Assembly (NCBI GenBank): GCA_039654915.1
Contig: CM077595.1
Location: 50,685,501 to 50,749,500 of the forward strand
Length of the DNA: 64,000 nt
Reading direction: 5' to 3'
Source of the DNA: Aquilaria yunnanensis
Lineage: Eukaryota > Streptophyta > Magnoliopsida > Malvales > Thymelaeaceae
The notes under the pieces are model-generated. The model was not told where the DNA came from, did not search any database, and was given only the letters and a program-made list of their open reading frames with translations. A program made the translations under genes and the position numbers. Within the stretch, counting starts at the first letter, position 1; each line of letters begins with the position of its first letter. Of the stretch, positions 44,247-56,380 are shown one piece after another.

Positions 44247-45760
44247 TACTGGTGAAACCCTAAATCGGGATTGAGTGTTGAATCGCATGATGCTATGTCT
44301 TCGATTGGTTTTCGGCCATGGTTAATTAGATTGATTCATGATGCATGAAACCGGAATTCGTAATGAACATATGAGATATATGAAGAAACAACACAAATTG
44401 GTTAATGAGATTAACCCGAAATTGATAGGTATGAGATACCTATATGGATTAGGATTCTTGCAATAGTTGCAAAAACCCTAGGTTTGTTCGGATTCGGCCT
44501 GTTCGGGCACCGAAAGTAAGGTATTTTTGGTGGCTCGAATGGAGGAGTCTCGGGTGCCTACTTTCTCGAAATAGAAGATTTCGGGCTAAGCAATTGTAAG
44601 ACAATTTTTTGCGCCGGGGGGCGCTGCCCCCCACGCCCCCCGCAAGGGCGGCTCCCCTTGACCCCGTCCGCTGACCGGTCAGCGGAACCACCGCCCGCTG
44701 ACCGGCCAGCGGGACCGCCGTATGCGAAGCGCCACATAAATAAAAACTGGTTAATCAACACGCGAAAATTGGGATGCATCTTTGTTGAATGAGATTTGAC
44801 ATGATATGCTGATTAGTGTTTGAAGCATGCTGCATGGTTATAGCCCTTGATTGGTTGTACTTGTAAATACGGCCTGCGAGTCGTGCCTTTTCTTATCACT
44901 CTCATTGTGCATTCTCTTCTCACCTTACTCCCCTCGAATGTAACTCGAGGTTTCTATTATTGATGTAATGGTGCATTATGGGATCGTCCAAGGTGGTATG
45001 TCCAAGGAGGTGACAACAAAAAGGCAGCCAAGAAAGGAAGAGAAGGAGCTTGTGAAGACTCTTTTCTTTTCTTAGGCTTTTATGATATTCTCATTGGCTT
45101 GAGAATATCGCATAGTTTGGGCTATAACCATGTCACGTTTATTTCTTGTAAGCATGAGATGCATGTTTTATATTTGTATGTGATGCATGTATAAAACAAC
45201 CGGAGATAACAAATTGGTGAGATCAAAAGATAAAATCCCTCAAACAAATATTAAGTCATTAAATGTGATGCCTTCCAAATGTTGGCACTCGTCAAGACTT
45301 TGATCAACATTAGGTGGGTTTGCCAAAGCAAAGTACCTATGTTCATCTTGGTAAGGCGCGATGGGATAATAGTGATATCCAAACTGCTAACTTTGGGTTC
45401 GACTTAACTAAGTCATCCTAATAGGATTAGGGACTTAGAGGCATAGAGTTGGGCTTAAGTTCATGAGATGAGCTTGGACAAGTGTTGTTCACCCAACTAT
45501 CCAAGAGTTGCATAAGATGCAATTGGCAATGAGTTGCCTACCTAAATAGCTGTAACTTGAGAGAAAAGCCAAAGCTGACTCAGGTTGTGGTCAAATATGG
45601 ATCTTGGCCCACTAGAATACCTTAGCGCCGAGGTGTTCCGAAATAATATCGAGGGTTATTATTTTGAGGAAAATAGTGGGAGTATCATTTAATAAAAGTC
45701 CTTATTAAATGAATTAAAATACATGACTCTTACACTGCATATTTACTGTTGTAGATAACC
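44247..45760 (+). other. A2 untranslated leader with palindromic GC-rich block
   Basis: Non-coding. The GC-rich patch at about 44610-44722 holds a perfect 18-bp palindrome (CCGCTGACCGGTCAGCGG) followed by the related imperfect palindrome also present in A1. The first of these is part of the 40 bases A1 lacks. Confidence 0.85.
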
Positions 45761-48700
45761 ATGGCACAAAACACATCGACACTTTCATTGCGATCGATCC
45801 TTGAGAAGGAAAAACTGAATGGGACCAACTTTCTCAAATGGTACCGAAACTTGAGGATAGTCCTCAAACAAGAGAGAAAGGCATATGTCCTAGAGCAGCC
45901 CATTCCGAATGAGCCTGCTGCCACTGCTCCAAGAGCTGAAAGGGATGCTCACAAGAGGCATTCTGATGATGCTTTGGATGTTGCATGCCTCATGCTTATT
46001 ACCATGGAATCTGAGCTTCAGAAGCAACATGAGAACATGGGGGCGTTCGATATGATCGAACATCTCAAAATGCTTTTCCAAGAGCAAGCTAGGCATGAGA
46101 GGTTTGAGACCTCTAAGGCATTGTTTCAGTGCAAGATGTCTGAGGGAAGTCCTGTGGGTCCTCATGTGCTCAAGATGATTGGGTACATTGAGAATCTTGA
46201 GAATTTGGGATTTGCTCTTCAGAAAGAGTTGGCTATCGATGTAGTCTTGCAATCGTTGCCTGAAAGCTACAGTCAGTTCGTCATGAACTATAACATGAAC
46301 GACCTAGACAAGTCCCTTCCTGAATTGCTCAACATGTTGAGAACTGCTGAGCAAAACCTTAAGAAGGCTAAGCCCATTTTGATGGTTCAAAAGGGCAAGG
46401 GAAAGGGAAAAGCCAACAAGAAGAAGGATAAAGCTAATGGAAAGTCCAATGCTAGTTCTTCTTCAGCTGCACTGAAACCAAAGGGTGGTGTGGCAAAGGA
46501 AGGGGAGTGCTTCCATTGTAAGCAACCTGGACACTGGAAGCGCAACTGCAAGCTCTATCTTGAAGAACTTGCTAAGGAAAAGGGAAGTAAGACTTCCACT
46601 TCAGGTATTTTTGTTATAGAGGCTAACTTTTCTACTTCCTCATCTTGGGTATTGGATACTGGATGTGGATCTCACATTTGTGCAAATGTGCAGGATCTAA
46701 GTAGAAGTAGAAGATTGGCCCGAGGTGAAGTGGACCTACGTGTTGGAAATGGAGCAAGGGTTGCTGCCTTAGCCGTAGGGACTTATGTTCTCACTTTACC
46801 TAGTGGATTAGTTTTAGAATTAGACAACTGCTACTTTGTGCCTACTATTAGTAGAAATTTGATTTCTGTTTCTTGTTTGGACAAGAAAGGTTTTTCATTT
46901 ATAATAAAGGACAAATGTTGTTCTATTTATTTGAATGAAATCTTTTATGGTAGTGCTCAACTTAGCAATGGGTTGTATGTTCTAGACCTTGAAGATCCAA
47001 TCTATAATGTGAATACCAAGAAGGTCAGATTAAATGATTCAAACTTGACCTATCTCTGGCACTGTCGCTTGGGCCATATAAATGAGACCCGCATATCCAA
47101 GCTCCATAAGGATGGACTCTTGGACTCATTTGATTTTGAATCATATGAGACATGTGAGTCATGTTTGTTGGGCAAGATGACCAAAGCCCCATTCACAGGG
47201 CAAAGTGAAAGGGCTAATGACTTACTAGGACTCATACATAGTGATGTATGTGGCCCTATGTCTACACAAGCTAGAGGAGGTTTCCAATACTTCATTACTT
47301 TCACTGATGACTTCAGCAGATATGGCTATGTGTATCTTATGAGACACAAGTCAGAATCCTTTGAAAAGTTCAAAGAATTCAAGAATGAAGTAGAGAATCA
47401 ACTCGGGAAGAGTATCAAAGTGCTTCGATCAGATCGAGGTGGAGAGTACTTGGATCGAGAATTCCTTGACTATCTGAAGGAGTGTGGTATAATATCACAA
47501 CTCACTCCACCAGGTACACCTCAATGGAATGGTGTTTCTGAAAGGAGAAATCGAACTCTGTTAGACATGGTTCGCTCCATGATGAGTCAAGCTGACCTTC
47601 CAAACTCCTTTTGGGGACATGCTCTAGAGACAGCCGCTTTTACACTAAACCGAGTTCCATCTAAATCGGTTCAAAAGACACCATATGAGATATGGAGTGG
47701 GAGGCGTCCCAATTTGTCTTTTATGAAGATTTGGGGCTGTGATGTTTATGTAAAACGTCAATCCTCTAACAAACTAGGGCCCAAATCTCAAAAATGTCTT
47801 TTTGTTGGGTATCCCAAAGAAACAAAGGGTTACTATTTCTACAATCCCTCTGAGCAAAAAGTGTTTGTTGCTCGAACTGGTGTCTTTTTGGAGAAAGAGT
47901 TTATCTCTAAAGGAACTAGTGGGAGGAAAGTAGAACTTGAAGAAATTCAAGAACAACAAGAAGACATCGAACCTGAAATGGAACCTGAACAGACACCACA
48001 AGATGTTGTGGTTCAAGAGTCTGTTCCTGTAGCACAAAGCCCACGTAGGACTGGTAGGATTCGGCGTGAGCCCGAGAGATATGGATTTCTCGTGACTCAC
48101 ACCGGTGATGTGATGCTCATGGATCAAGATGAGCCCACAACCTACCAACAAGCTATGTCGGGGCCTGACTCTGAGAAGTGGCTAATGGCCATGAAATCCG
48201 AGATGGAATCCATGTATGAAAACCAAGTATGGACTTTGGTTGACCCACCTGAAGGGGTAAAACCAATAGGGTGCAAATGGGTTTTCAAGAAGAAAACTGA
48301 CATGGATGGTAATGTGATTACCTTTAAGGGAAGATTGGTTGCAAAAGGTTTCAAGCAAATTCATGGTATTGACTATGATGAAACTTTTTCACCAGTTGCT
48401 ATGCTTAAATCCATCCGAATTTTGTTTGCTATTGCTGCACACTATGATTATGAGATATGGCAAATGGATGTCAAAACTGCATTCCTAAATGGAAAGCTAC
48501 TTGAGGATGTGTACATGACACAGCCTGAGGGTTTTGTCACTCCTGGGAATGCCAATAAAGTGTGCAAATTGCAAAGGTCCATTTATGGACTGAAGCAAGC
48601 TTCTCGAAGTTGGAATCTTCGTTTTGATGATGCAATCAAAGAGTTTGGTTTTATCAAAAATGAAGATGAACCTTGTGTCTACAAGAAGGTTAGTGGGAGC

Positions 48701-49732
48701 GCTATTGTCTTCTTGGTGTTGTATGTAGATGACATACTACTCATCGGGAATGACATTCCTGAGCTACAGTCTGTGAAGACTTGGCTAAGGAAATGTTTCT
48801 CTATGAAGGACTTGGGTGAAGCAGCCTATGTGTTAGGCATCAGGATCTATAGAGATAGATCTAGAAAGCTTCTTGGCCTAAGTCAAAGTACATATATTGA
48901 CAAGGTGCTAAAGAGGTTTAGCATGCAAGATTCCAAGAAAGGATTCTTGCCCATGTCACATGGTATCACTCTTTCTAGATCTCAGTGTCCGAGTACAACC
49001 GAGGAGAGAGAGCGCATGAGTAAGATTCCATATGCCTCAGCAATTGGATCTATCATGTATGCCATGATATGTACTCGTCCCGATGTCTCATATGCTTTGA
49101 GCATGACGAGTAGGTACCAATCGAACCCCGGTGAAAGTCACTGGACAGCTGTTAAGAACATCCTTAAGTACTTACGAAGGACTAAGGATGCATTCTTGGT
49201 CTTTGGAGGTGAAGATGAGCTCGTTGTAAGGGGTTACACCGATGCAAGCTTCCAATCCGATAAGGATGATTTTAGATCGCAATCTGGTTATGTGTTTTGT
49301 ATTGGTGGTGGTGCTGTAAGCTGGAAGAGTTCAAAGCAAGAGACAGTAGCTGACTCTACAACAGAATCTGAGTACATTGCCGCCTCTGATGCTGCGAAGG
49401 AGGCAGTTTGGATCAAGAAGTTCATCACTGAACTTGGAGTGGTTCCAAGCATTGTTGACCCGATAGAACTCTATTGTGACAACAATGGAGCAATCGCACA
49501 GGCTAAGGAACCTCGATCTCACCAGCGATCCAAACACATACTCCGACGCTATCATCTCATCAGGGAGATCATCGAGAGGGGTGATGTAAGGATATGCAGG
49601 ACTTCGACAGACAGCAACATTGCTGATCCACTGACAAAGCCCCTTACGCAGCAAAAGCATGATAGCCATTCTAGGTCCATCGGTATTAGATACATGGATG
49701 ATTGGCTTTTAGTGCAAGTGGGAGATTGTTAG
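45761..49732 (+). CDS. A2 copia Gag-Pol polyprotein, intact (1323 aa)
   Basis: A full-length frame with every catalytic motif present at the same residues as A1: Gag knuckle 250-263, protease DTG 299-301, integrase D495/D558/E594, RT D903 and YVDD 988-991, RNase H D1161/E1204/D1240. It differs from A1 at F508, I578, P614, S669 and R1263; the old A' copy supports F508, P614 and S669, and A0 and A' have the Arg codon or its CGA-derived TGA at 1263, while A' supports V at 578. A2 therefore carries one derived residue against four in A1. The ACCATGG start context and the stop overlapping the LTR are as in A1. Confidence 0.97.
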   Translation: MAQNTSTLSLRSILEKEKLNGTNFLKWYRNLRIVLKQERKAYVLEQPIPNEPAATAPRAERDAHKRHSDDALDVACLMLITMESELQKQHENMGAFDMIEHLKMLFQEQARHERFETSKALFQCKMSEGSPVGPHVLKMIGYIENLENLGFALQKELAIDVVLQSLPESYSQFVMNYNMNDLDKSLPELLNMLRTAEQNLKKAKPILMVQKGKGKGKANKKKDKANGKSNASSSSAALKPKGGVAKEGECFHCKQPGHWKRNCKLYLEELAKEKGSKTSTSGIFVIEANFSTSSSWVLDTGCGSHICANVQDLSRSRRLARGEVDLRVGNGARVAALAVGTYVLTLPSGLVLELDNCYFVPTISRNLISVSCLDKKGFSFIIKDKCCSIYLNEIFYGSAQLSNGLYVLDLEDPIYNVNTKKVRLNDSNLTYLWHCRLGHINETRISKLHKDGLLDSFDFESYETCESCLLGKMTKAPFTGQSERANDLLGLIHSDVCGPMSTQARGGFQYFITFTDDFSRYGYVYLMRHKSESFEKFKEFKNEVENQLGKSIKVLRSDRGGEYLDREFLDYLKECGIISQLTPPGTPQWNGVSERRNRTLLDMVRSMMSQADLPNSFWGHALETAAFTLNRVPSKSVQKTPYEIWSGRRPNLSFMKIWGCDVYVKRQSSNKLGPKSQKCLFVGYPKETKGYYFYNPSEQKVFVARTGVFLEKEFISKGTSGRKVELEEIQEQQEDIEPEMEPEQTPQDVVVQESVPVAQSPRRTGRIRREPERYGFLVTHTGDVMLMDQDEPTTYQQAMSGPDSEKWLMAMKSEMESMYENQVWTLVDPPEGVKPIGCKWVFKKKTDMDGNVITFKGRLVAKGFKQIHGIDYDETFSPVAMLKSIRILFAIAAHYDYEIWQMDVKTAFLNGKLLEDVYMTQPEGFVTPGNANKVCKLQRSIYGLKQASRSWNLRFDDAIKEFGFIKNEDEPCVYKKVSGSAIVFLVLYVDDILLIGNDIPELQSVKTWLRKCFSMKDLGEAAYVLGIRIYRDRSRKLLGLSQSTYIDKVLKRFSMQDSKKGFLPMSHGITLSRSQCPSTTEERERMSKIPYASAIGSIMYAMICTRPDVSYALSMTSRYQSNPGESHWTAVKNILKYLRRTKDAFLVFGGEDELVVRGYTDASFQSDKDDFRSQSGYVFCIGGGAVSWKSSKQETVADSTTESEYIAASDAAKEAVWIKKFITELGVVPSIVDPIELYCDNNGAIAQAKEPRSHQRSKHILRRYHLIREIIERGDVRICRTSTDSNIADPLTKPLTQQKHDSHSRSIGIRYMDDWLLVQVGDC
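49716..49725 (+). other. A2 polypurine tract
   Basis: AAGTGGGAGA, one base before the 3' LTR. Confidence 0.9.
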
Positions 49733-51142
49733 TATTGTGCCCAAAAAGCCAATCATGAGATGATTGTATTTTTGCACATTGAGTCATGATATTTTATTGA
49801 GGCATTAATCCAGCAATTTTGTTTGTTGTTTTGTTTCTGCGTAACGTAATAAACATAATTGTAACCCTAGAATAATGATATTCTTAAATGTCCCTAGTCT
49901 AGTATTATTGTGGAGCGGGTTGCAATAATACATAATGACTAGCATATGTGGAGACTAATATGAGATATGTAGTCTACATATGGGTACAAGTTGGAGAACT
50001 TGTGTACTGGGCCGACCCACCATGAGAACACTTCATGGATCGTTATATGAGTGTCATAAGTGATTCTCATAGTGATCATGGTATATGTAGTCCTTCGACC
50101 TAAGATCATCAAGGTTCCCTACATGTGAGTCACATACTTTGATACTTTCCTTTGTTGCTCGTAACTGAGTGAACTTGAAGGAGGTCATTGGGTATGTCAC
50201 ATATCATGCGGAGGGATTTGTATGATCAAGATGGGATTTGTCCCTCCTATGTAACGGGAGTGATATCTTTGGGCCCCTTGATAGAGTGAGACTTGGAAAA
50301 TGCATGGCCATGCTCCGATGAGTTGATATATGATATCAATGTCATCAGTTTAAGTTAGTCTACTCGGTAATCAAGAAACCAAAGATTGGGCTATACGAGA
50401 GTGACACATTCCATGTCTCGTGCTTAGTCTTGATATCTTGGACAAAGGGACAATGGCATATATCGGTGATGATCATAAAGGTTTAGTCGATTCACCGACA
50501 ATCTTGTCACTTGGGTAGCAATGATGTGTTGCTAGACACCGCTCATTGCTTATGATTATAAATGTGATTTATGATCATTGCCAACATGGCAAGAGCCTAT
50601 TGGGTCGCACACGTAGAGCTATTTGGATCATTAGAGTGCATGGGCTAATTATTTGGGTTATGGTTTCACTTTAATTTCGTATTAATAATGGGCCAAGGAG
50701 TTGAGCCATTATTAAGCCCGAAATTAAATCCTAATTGGATTAGGGCTTTGAAACCCATTAGGCCTGGAAGTTGAGTCTCACTATAAATACAACTTTTAAG
50801 TGAGAAATTCGTAGGTCTCCTTGCCCTAGCCTCCCAAAAGGACAGCCGCACTCTTCTCTTGCAATTCCTTGGAGGACGCAAGCTAGCACTGCGAGCGCAA
50901 GAGAAACGCATCTGCCGGGACGTGGTGGAAGCGTGGTGATCCCGAGAGGCTCGTGTGGATACCATAGAGAGCCTGAACACGTCAACTGTTCAGGTTTTGT
51001 GATTCGACTCTACAGTTGAGTGAGAGATCTCAACCGAAAATTAGGTATGAAATTTTCGAACACCCGGTTTACCCCGTTTCACTTGGATCCTGGAGGGTTT
51101 CGGTTAAATTCCGCTGCGCTGTTTGGCTCCCGAAACCCAACA
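49727..51142 (+). repeat. A2 3' LTR (1416 bp)
   Basis: Same length and element-specific variants as the A2 5' LTR. Confidence 0.96.
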
Positions 51143-51147
51143 GTAAG

Positions 51148-51762
51148 GACGGAAAAGACTCCAGGCACGGGAGAGAGCCCAGACCGGAGATCCTTCAGGG
51201 AGACCTGGCTGAAACACTTAGAAAACAAGGGTTAGGAGGCCCCCGGGGTGGTTTTCCGGGGGGGAACCTCCGACGCCGAAGTCAGTGCTCCGAGAAAGGG
51301 AGATAGTCAATAATAAGCACAAGGGACTCTTGCCTGGCGTGTCTTTCTAAGCGCTGAAGGGAGAGTATTTAGGTGGAGAAAGGAGAACGTCCTCTTGTCC
51401 TTTTGGTCCTCAGAGAGGAGAACCCCCTGCCTATGACCATTTCCCTGGTGTATAAGGGAGGAGGTGATCCCATCAGATTGTGACACGTGTATGGACGGAT
51501 GGTGTTCGTATTTTTGGGCGTGGGGGCCCCTAGCCATCTACAGGCTCCTCGGGCCGCGATCCATAGTAGGTGTAGCCTTGTGTGACAGGACACATGCTGT
51601 GATGGCGTGTTAGAGCGTGTCTAGGGGTCGCGTGTCAGAGACGTATATGAGCGGAGTGTCAGAGACTCCTTGATGGCTTTTTCCGTACAACCGAGGTCCC
51701 TTTGGTGGATGTCCCACTTCGGGGTGATGGGCTCTTTCCCGGAGTCGGGCTGGAACCTCGGT
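51148..51762 (-). repeat. F 5' LTR, middle 615 bp
   Basis: It matches the F 3' LTR from about 36140 to 36757 and ends at the B2 insertion. The duplication tcggt is at 51758-51762 and 56121-56125. Confidence 0.93.
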
Positions 51763-53151
51763 TGTCACACTCACTCAGGCCCTGGCCTATAAGTTTCTAG
51801 TTTAACTCACAAGCCCAACTCCAAAACTAACTCTCTCTAATTCGGCCAAACAAGCAATGGCAACATTAAGTCTTATTTTCTTAAGGTGAGAAAGCCTGGG
51901 AGGTGGCCCAGGAGGCTTTAACATAAATCCATTAAGTACTTGCAGCAGATGCAAAGCCCACTACCACTAGCTTGCACAACAAGCAAGGTTTTAATTGATT
52001 ACTTGCATATCAAGCAAGGCAACACTTAATAGAATTTTAAGTGCATATTTGGTGTGCGATCAAGTGTGCTATCTATATGACAACCAAGAAGCCACATTAT
52101 TGGTTTTGACTTTGAAATCACAAGTTAATATGCACGTGTTCTTTTCGGCCAACACAGGTACACATAGAGGTTCACATAAACATGCCTAAGCATGAGTCCA
52201 TAATCATACTTAAAGGTGCCAACCATTGGTCCACAACATTCAACATCCATATACAAGCACAAAACCAACCATAAGTCCATACATAACTTGGCATTCAAGT
52301 CCAACAAAATCGTCACCAATCTAGGCAACCAAGACTACATATATGCACACTCCAAAATGGGTAGTCTACCTAGCACATAACATGGCTATATGACATGAGT
52401 CCATAAGTTGTTCATGCCAAGTTGAATACAGACCGAGACCATTAGTGGTCAAACAGAACCCTAAGGATCCCATACAGAAGTACACACTGCAACACCAACC
52501 CAATTGCCTGATTCATTGTCATGAATGCAAACACTATGATCAGAGCCAAAGTCCAAGTGTCCATGCTTTCCTAGACAGGTCCCCCACACACTACAGCCTG
52601 CAAACTTAATCATAAGTCTCGGCCATTAAGATATAAGACTTGTAATGAACCAAATTCACTAAGCCAAGCATCCATTGGCACATACCTTAGAAAATAAGCA
52701 AGCTAGTACTAAGCACAAGCACAAAGTAAGTTAGCACTACTCAGGCCGTATGTCCTTTCCTAAAACAAATAGGATGGGCAATGAGTATAAACTCAGTAGG
52801 ATTCACTTATATACACGACTCATTAAGAGTCTATTTAGTTAAGCTGAGTATTCACTCAAAGCTTAACCTCCCATTAGCTCAGCTTACCTGCAAAACAAAC
52901 ACAAAGACAAGGAAAACCGAGCATATACATATACATGATAATTAATCATGGCAAATAATCCTCAATAACATAAGTTGGTTAGCAAGCACAAGGAAAGCAC
53001 CAAAGCACACAATAACACAACACACACACCACATATGGCTCTCAGCCAACTGTACCATACATGTACCCATGTGCATTTTGCACACAAAACACCATCAAAC
53101 ACTCCACTTCCACTTAGAGCTCCAAAATGCTAAGCAAATAGGCCACATTTA

Positions 53152-54568
53152 TGTTGGGTTTCGGGAGCCAAACAGCGCAGCAGAATTTAACCGAAACCCT
53201 CCAGGATCCAAGTGAAACGGGGTAAACCGGGTGTTCGAAAATTTCATACCTAATTTTCGGTTGAGATCTCTCACTCAACTGTAGAGTCGAATCACAAAAC
53301 CTGAACAGTTGACGTGTTCAGGCTCTCTATGGTATCCACACGAGCCTCTCGGGATCACCACGCTTCCACCACGTCCCGGCAGATGCGTTTCTCTTGTGCT
53401 CGCAGTGCTAGCTTGCGTCCTCCAAGGAATTGCAAGAGAAGAGTGTGGCTATCCTTTTGGAAGGCTAGGGCAAGGAGACCTACGAATTTCTCACTTAAAA
53501 GTTGTATTTATACTGAGACTCAACTTCCAGGCCTAATGGGTTTCAAAGCCCTAATCCAATTAGGATTTAATTTCGGGCTTAATAATGGCTCAACTCCTTG
53601 GCCCATTATTAATACAAAATTAAAGTGAAACAATAACCCAAATAATTAGCCCACGCACTCTAATGATCCAAATAGCTCTATGTGTGCGACCCAATAGGCT
53701 CTTGCCATGTTGGCAATGATCATAAATCACATTTATGATCATAAGCAATGAGCGGTGTCTAGCAACAAATCATTGCTACCCAAGTGACAAGATTGTCGGT
53801 GAATCGACTAAACCCTTTATGATCATCACCGATATATGCCATTGTCCCTTTGTCCAAGATATCAAGACTAAGCACGAGACATGGAATGTGTCACTCTCGT
53901 ATTGCCCAATCTTTGGTTTCTTGATTACCGAGTAGACCAACTTAAACTGACGACATTGATATCATATATCAACTCATCGGAGCATGGCCATGCATTTTCT
54001 AACTCTCACTCTATCAAGGGGCCCAAAGATATCACTCCCATTACATAGGAGGGACAAATCCCATCTTGATCTTACAAATCCCTCCGCATGATATGTGACA
54101 TACCCAATGACCTCCTTCAAGTTCACTCAGTTACGAGCAACAAAGGAAAGTATCAAAGTATGTGACTCACATGCAGGGAACCTTGATGATCTTAGGTCGA
54201 AGGACTACATATACCATGATCACTATGAGAATCACTTATGACACTCATATAACAATCCATGAATTGTTCTCATGGTGGGTCGGTCCAGTACACAAGTTCT
54301 CCAACTTTTACCCATATGTAGACTACATATCTCATATTAGTCTCCACATATGCTAGTCATTATGTATTATTGCAACACGCTCCACAATAATACTAGACTA
54401 GGGATGTTTAAGAATATCATTATTCTAGGGTTACAATTATGTTTATTACGTTACGCAGAAACAAAACAACAAACAAAATTGCTGGATTAATGCCTCAATA
54501 AAATATCATGACTCAATGTGCAAAAATACAATCATCTCATGATTGGCTTTCTGGGCGCAACACTAACA
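53152..54568 (-). mobile_element. A3, inverted copia solo LTR (1417 bp) inside B2
   Basis: On + it starts TGTTGGGTTTCGGGAGCC and ends CACTAACA, flanked by a perfect duplication attta (53147-53151 and 54569-54573). B2 sequence matching B1 near 12880 resumes across it. No internal domain, so it is a solo LTR of the A1/A2 family. Confidence 0.96.
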
Positions 54569-54739
54569 ATTTACTTGCATTTCTAGTACATGTACATTAG
54601 TTAATTAGCTAACCAACAAGTAGACCGAGTGTATTCTCAATAGCCCATCAAGCAACTAAGGTCATTTGGCAATTTTTAACCATCACTTAACCACTCTAAA
54701 CACTTGAACCATGGTAATTCACCAAGCATAATCAAGTGT

Positions 54740-55210
54740 TAGTGAACCCTACCTCAAATGCCCAAGTGTTCTTCAATCAAATTGCCTACCATAACAACAA
54801 ATAGGCATCAATAACACTTATTCATGGACTAAATACCATGTACTCAAAGAAGAACACCAAGACACACTAGTTCAAGCTCTCGGCCAATATGCCCACTCCC
54901 ATCCAATAATGTTCTTCACCAATTTAGTCCAACACATAATCATCTAATCATCAATAAACCTTGTTCATGGTGTCAATACCATGTAATCAATTGAAGAACA
55001 TGGAATTACCTCAATTTGTACCTTTCGGCCAAACACCCACTTGCTCACCTTGATGTTCCTCACTCAAACTTGCCTAGCATAAGATCAAATAGGCATTAAT
55101 ACACCTTAATCATGGATTAATTTCCATGGAAACAAAGAAGAACATCAAGCTAAGTCACCCATCACTTTCGGCCAACAACAAACTTTCAAGCCAACACAAA
55201 GCTTGCTCAA
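54740..55210. repeat. 143-bp tandem array in B2, about 3 to 4 units
   Basis: TCGGCC words at 54880, 55025 and 55168 (spacing 145 and 143), with the same CATGG...CCATG arrangement as the B1 array and a partial unit before them. Confidence 0.75.
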
Positions 55211-56125
55211 TTACCTTAGTACAACCTCAATTAAACACTCAAGCTCCTTGTTCATGGAAGAATTACCATGGAATCAAGGAAACATGAAAATACCTTGGAA
55301 CCCTACCTTGATTTGGCTCGGCCCTTCATCAAAACTCAAGAACAAAGCTTGATTCCAAGTAGCTTTGTGCCGAAACTTGCTTCCAAGCTTGAATCCTTCA
55401 AATGGCCTCAAGATTTCTTGAATTCAAGACCAAGTGTAGATGAACTCTCATGGAAGAGCTCTCGGCCAAGTGAAGAGCAAGGTAACCTGAAATGGCAACC
55501 AAATGGCCTTGACTAGTTTCGGCCGAAAGACACATGTGAATTAGTTAGCAAATATGCTAACTTTTGTCTTCCATTTCTTTGCATGAAACAATGTAGCCCT
55601 TAACTTCATGTGATCACAAGGCCGCCACTAAAACATATGTCTAACTTGTCCTTTAAGTCACTTCATGGCCTATAATGCCATGCACACAACAAACACAAGT
55701 ACCAAAGTACCAAAAATCCCCATGTATAACCGGCCATATAACTAGACTTAGTTCTAGTTAACAAACTAGAACAATAATAGTTTATACTTTAGTGGAAGAC
55801 AAGACTTGACTAGTAATCATTGTTGTCCACCAAATTTGGTCTAGTCTTGCACTAGCCACCAATTAATCTTGCTTGGCCGAAATTACCATCTTTAAGTTTG
55901 TAGTTTTAATTGTACCACTCATTTAAGTGTACAATTTGATCCCCTTTCTCTGTTTTCTGTTAGCTTTTCCATAGTCTAGCTTCTATGTGCAGTTAAGTCT
56001 TGAAAGTTTCCAGGTTTGCACATAGATCACTGTACAAGTTCCCATAGTCCCTTTTCATTCTTCCTGCCCATTTCCTTTGTTTTCCTTGGCCTAATCCAAG
56101 CACTTAGGAGGTGCCTAACTTCGGT

Positions 56126-56380
56126 GCCTACATCTTCGGGGGGCTTTCTCCGGCAGGGAGTGGTTGGTCTTTCTCCCCCGAAGCTACTTCGGTCGCCCTC
56201 CTGAAGGAGGCGCAACGCTGGCTCCCAAAGTTGGAATAAGGGTAAGCTACCGAGGTCGTGCGCCACAGGTGTATGACTTTCTTCACTCCGGAGTCCTTTC
56301 CGAGGTCGTATGCCTCAGGTGTCTGGCTCCCTCGTTCCTGTGGTCGGTAGGTGGTCAGGGCGATAACACTTTGGCTATCA
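56126..56380 (-). repeat. F 5' LTR, outer 255 bp
   Basis: It continues the LTR after B2 (matching 36760-37018) and ends GGCTATCA at 56380, followed by the duplication gaaat and A' copia. Confidence 0.93.

Larger units (their letters stand above)
42818..51142 (+). mobile_element. Copia element A2, complete (8325 bp), Angela/BARE-like
   Basis: It has the same organisation as A1, with a perfect 5-bp duplication (gtaag). Both LTRs share the A2-specific variants gggccgaccc, gacttggaaa and gccgcactc, and I noticed no difference between them, so it inserted recently and independently of A1. It is 42 bp longer than A1, almost all of it a 40-bp block in the leader. Its coding frame is closest to the family consensus among the copies here. 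Confidence 0.97.
51763..56120. mobile_element. B2, second long LTR-like insertion, interrupted by copia solo LTR A3
   Basis: It begins TGTCACACTCACTCAGGCC and ends GTGCCTAACT (CT rather than the CA of B1), with a perfect 5-bp duplication tcggt. Without A3 and its duplicated bases it is about 2936 bp against 3497 bp for B1; the shortfall of about 560 bp is close to four 143-bp units. It shares several long blocks with B1 (for example the CTCAGTAGGATTCAC region and the ends) and has no convincing coding frame. Same interpretation as B1: probable solo LTR of an unidentified gypsy family. Confidence 0.85.
35972..56380 (-). mobile_element. Tat-group Ty3/gypsy element F, decayed, carrying A2 and B2 in its 5' LTR
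   Basis: A' copia resumes exactly across its ends, and the duplication is gaaat with one change. On the minus strand the order from the right is 5' LTR (split by A2 and B2), degenerate primer-binding site (42591-42608), gag remnant, RNase H and integrase remnants, the antisense gene (on +), polypurine tract and 3' LTR (37018-35972). Protease and RT are missing, so this copy has a large internal deletion. The reassembled 5' LTR is about 1079 bp against 1047 bp for the 3' LTR. Confidence 0.93.

Noticed and set aside
19677..51142. A1 and A2 regions as one segmental duplication
   Set aside because: They lie in unrelated hosts (C1 RT and F LTR), have different target duplications and element-specific LTR variants.
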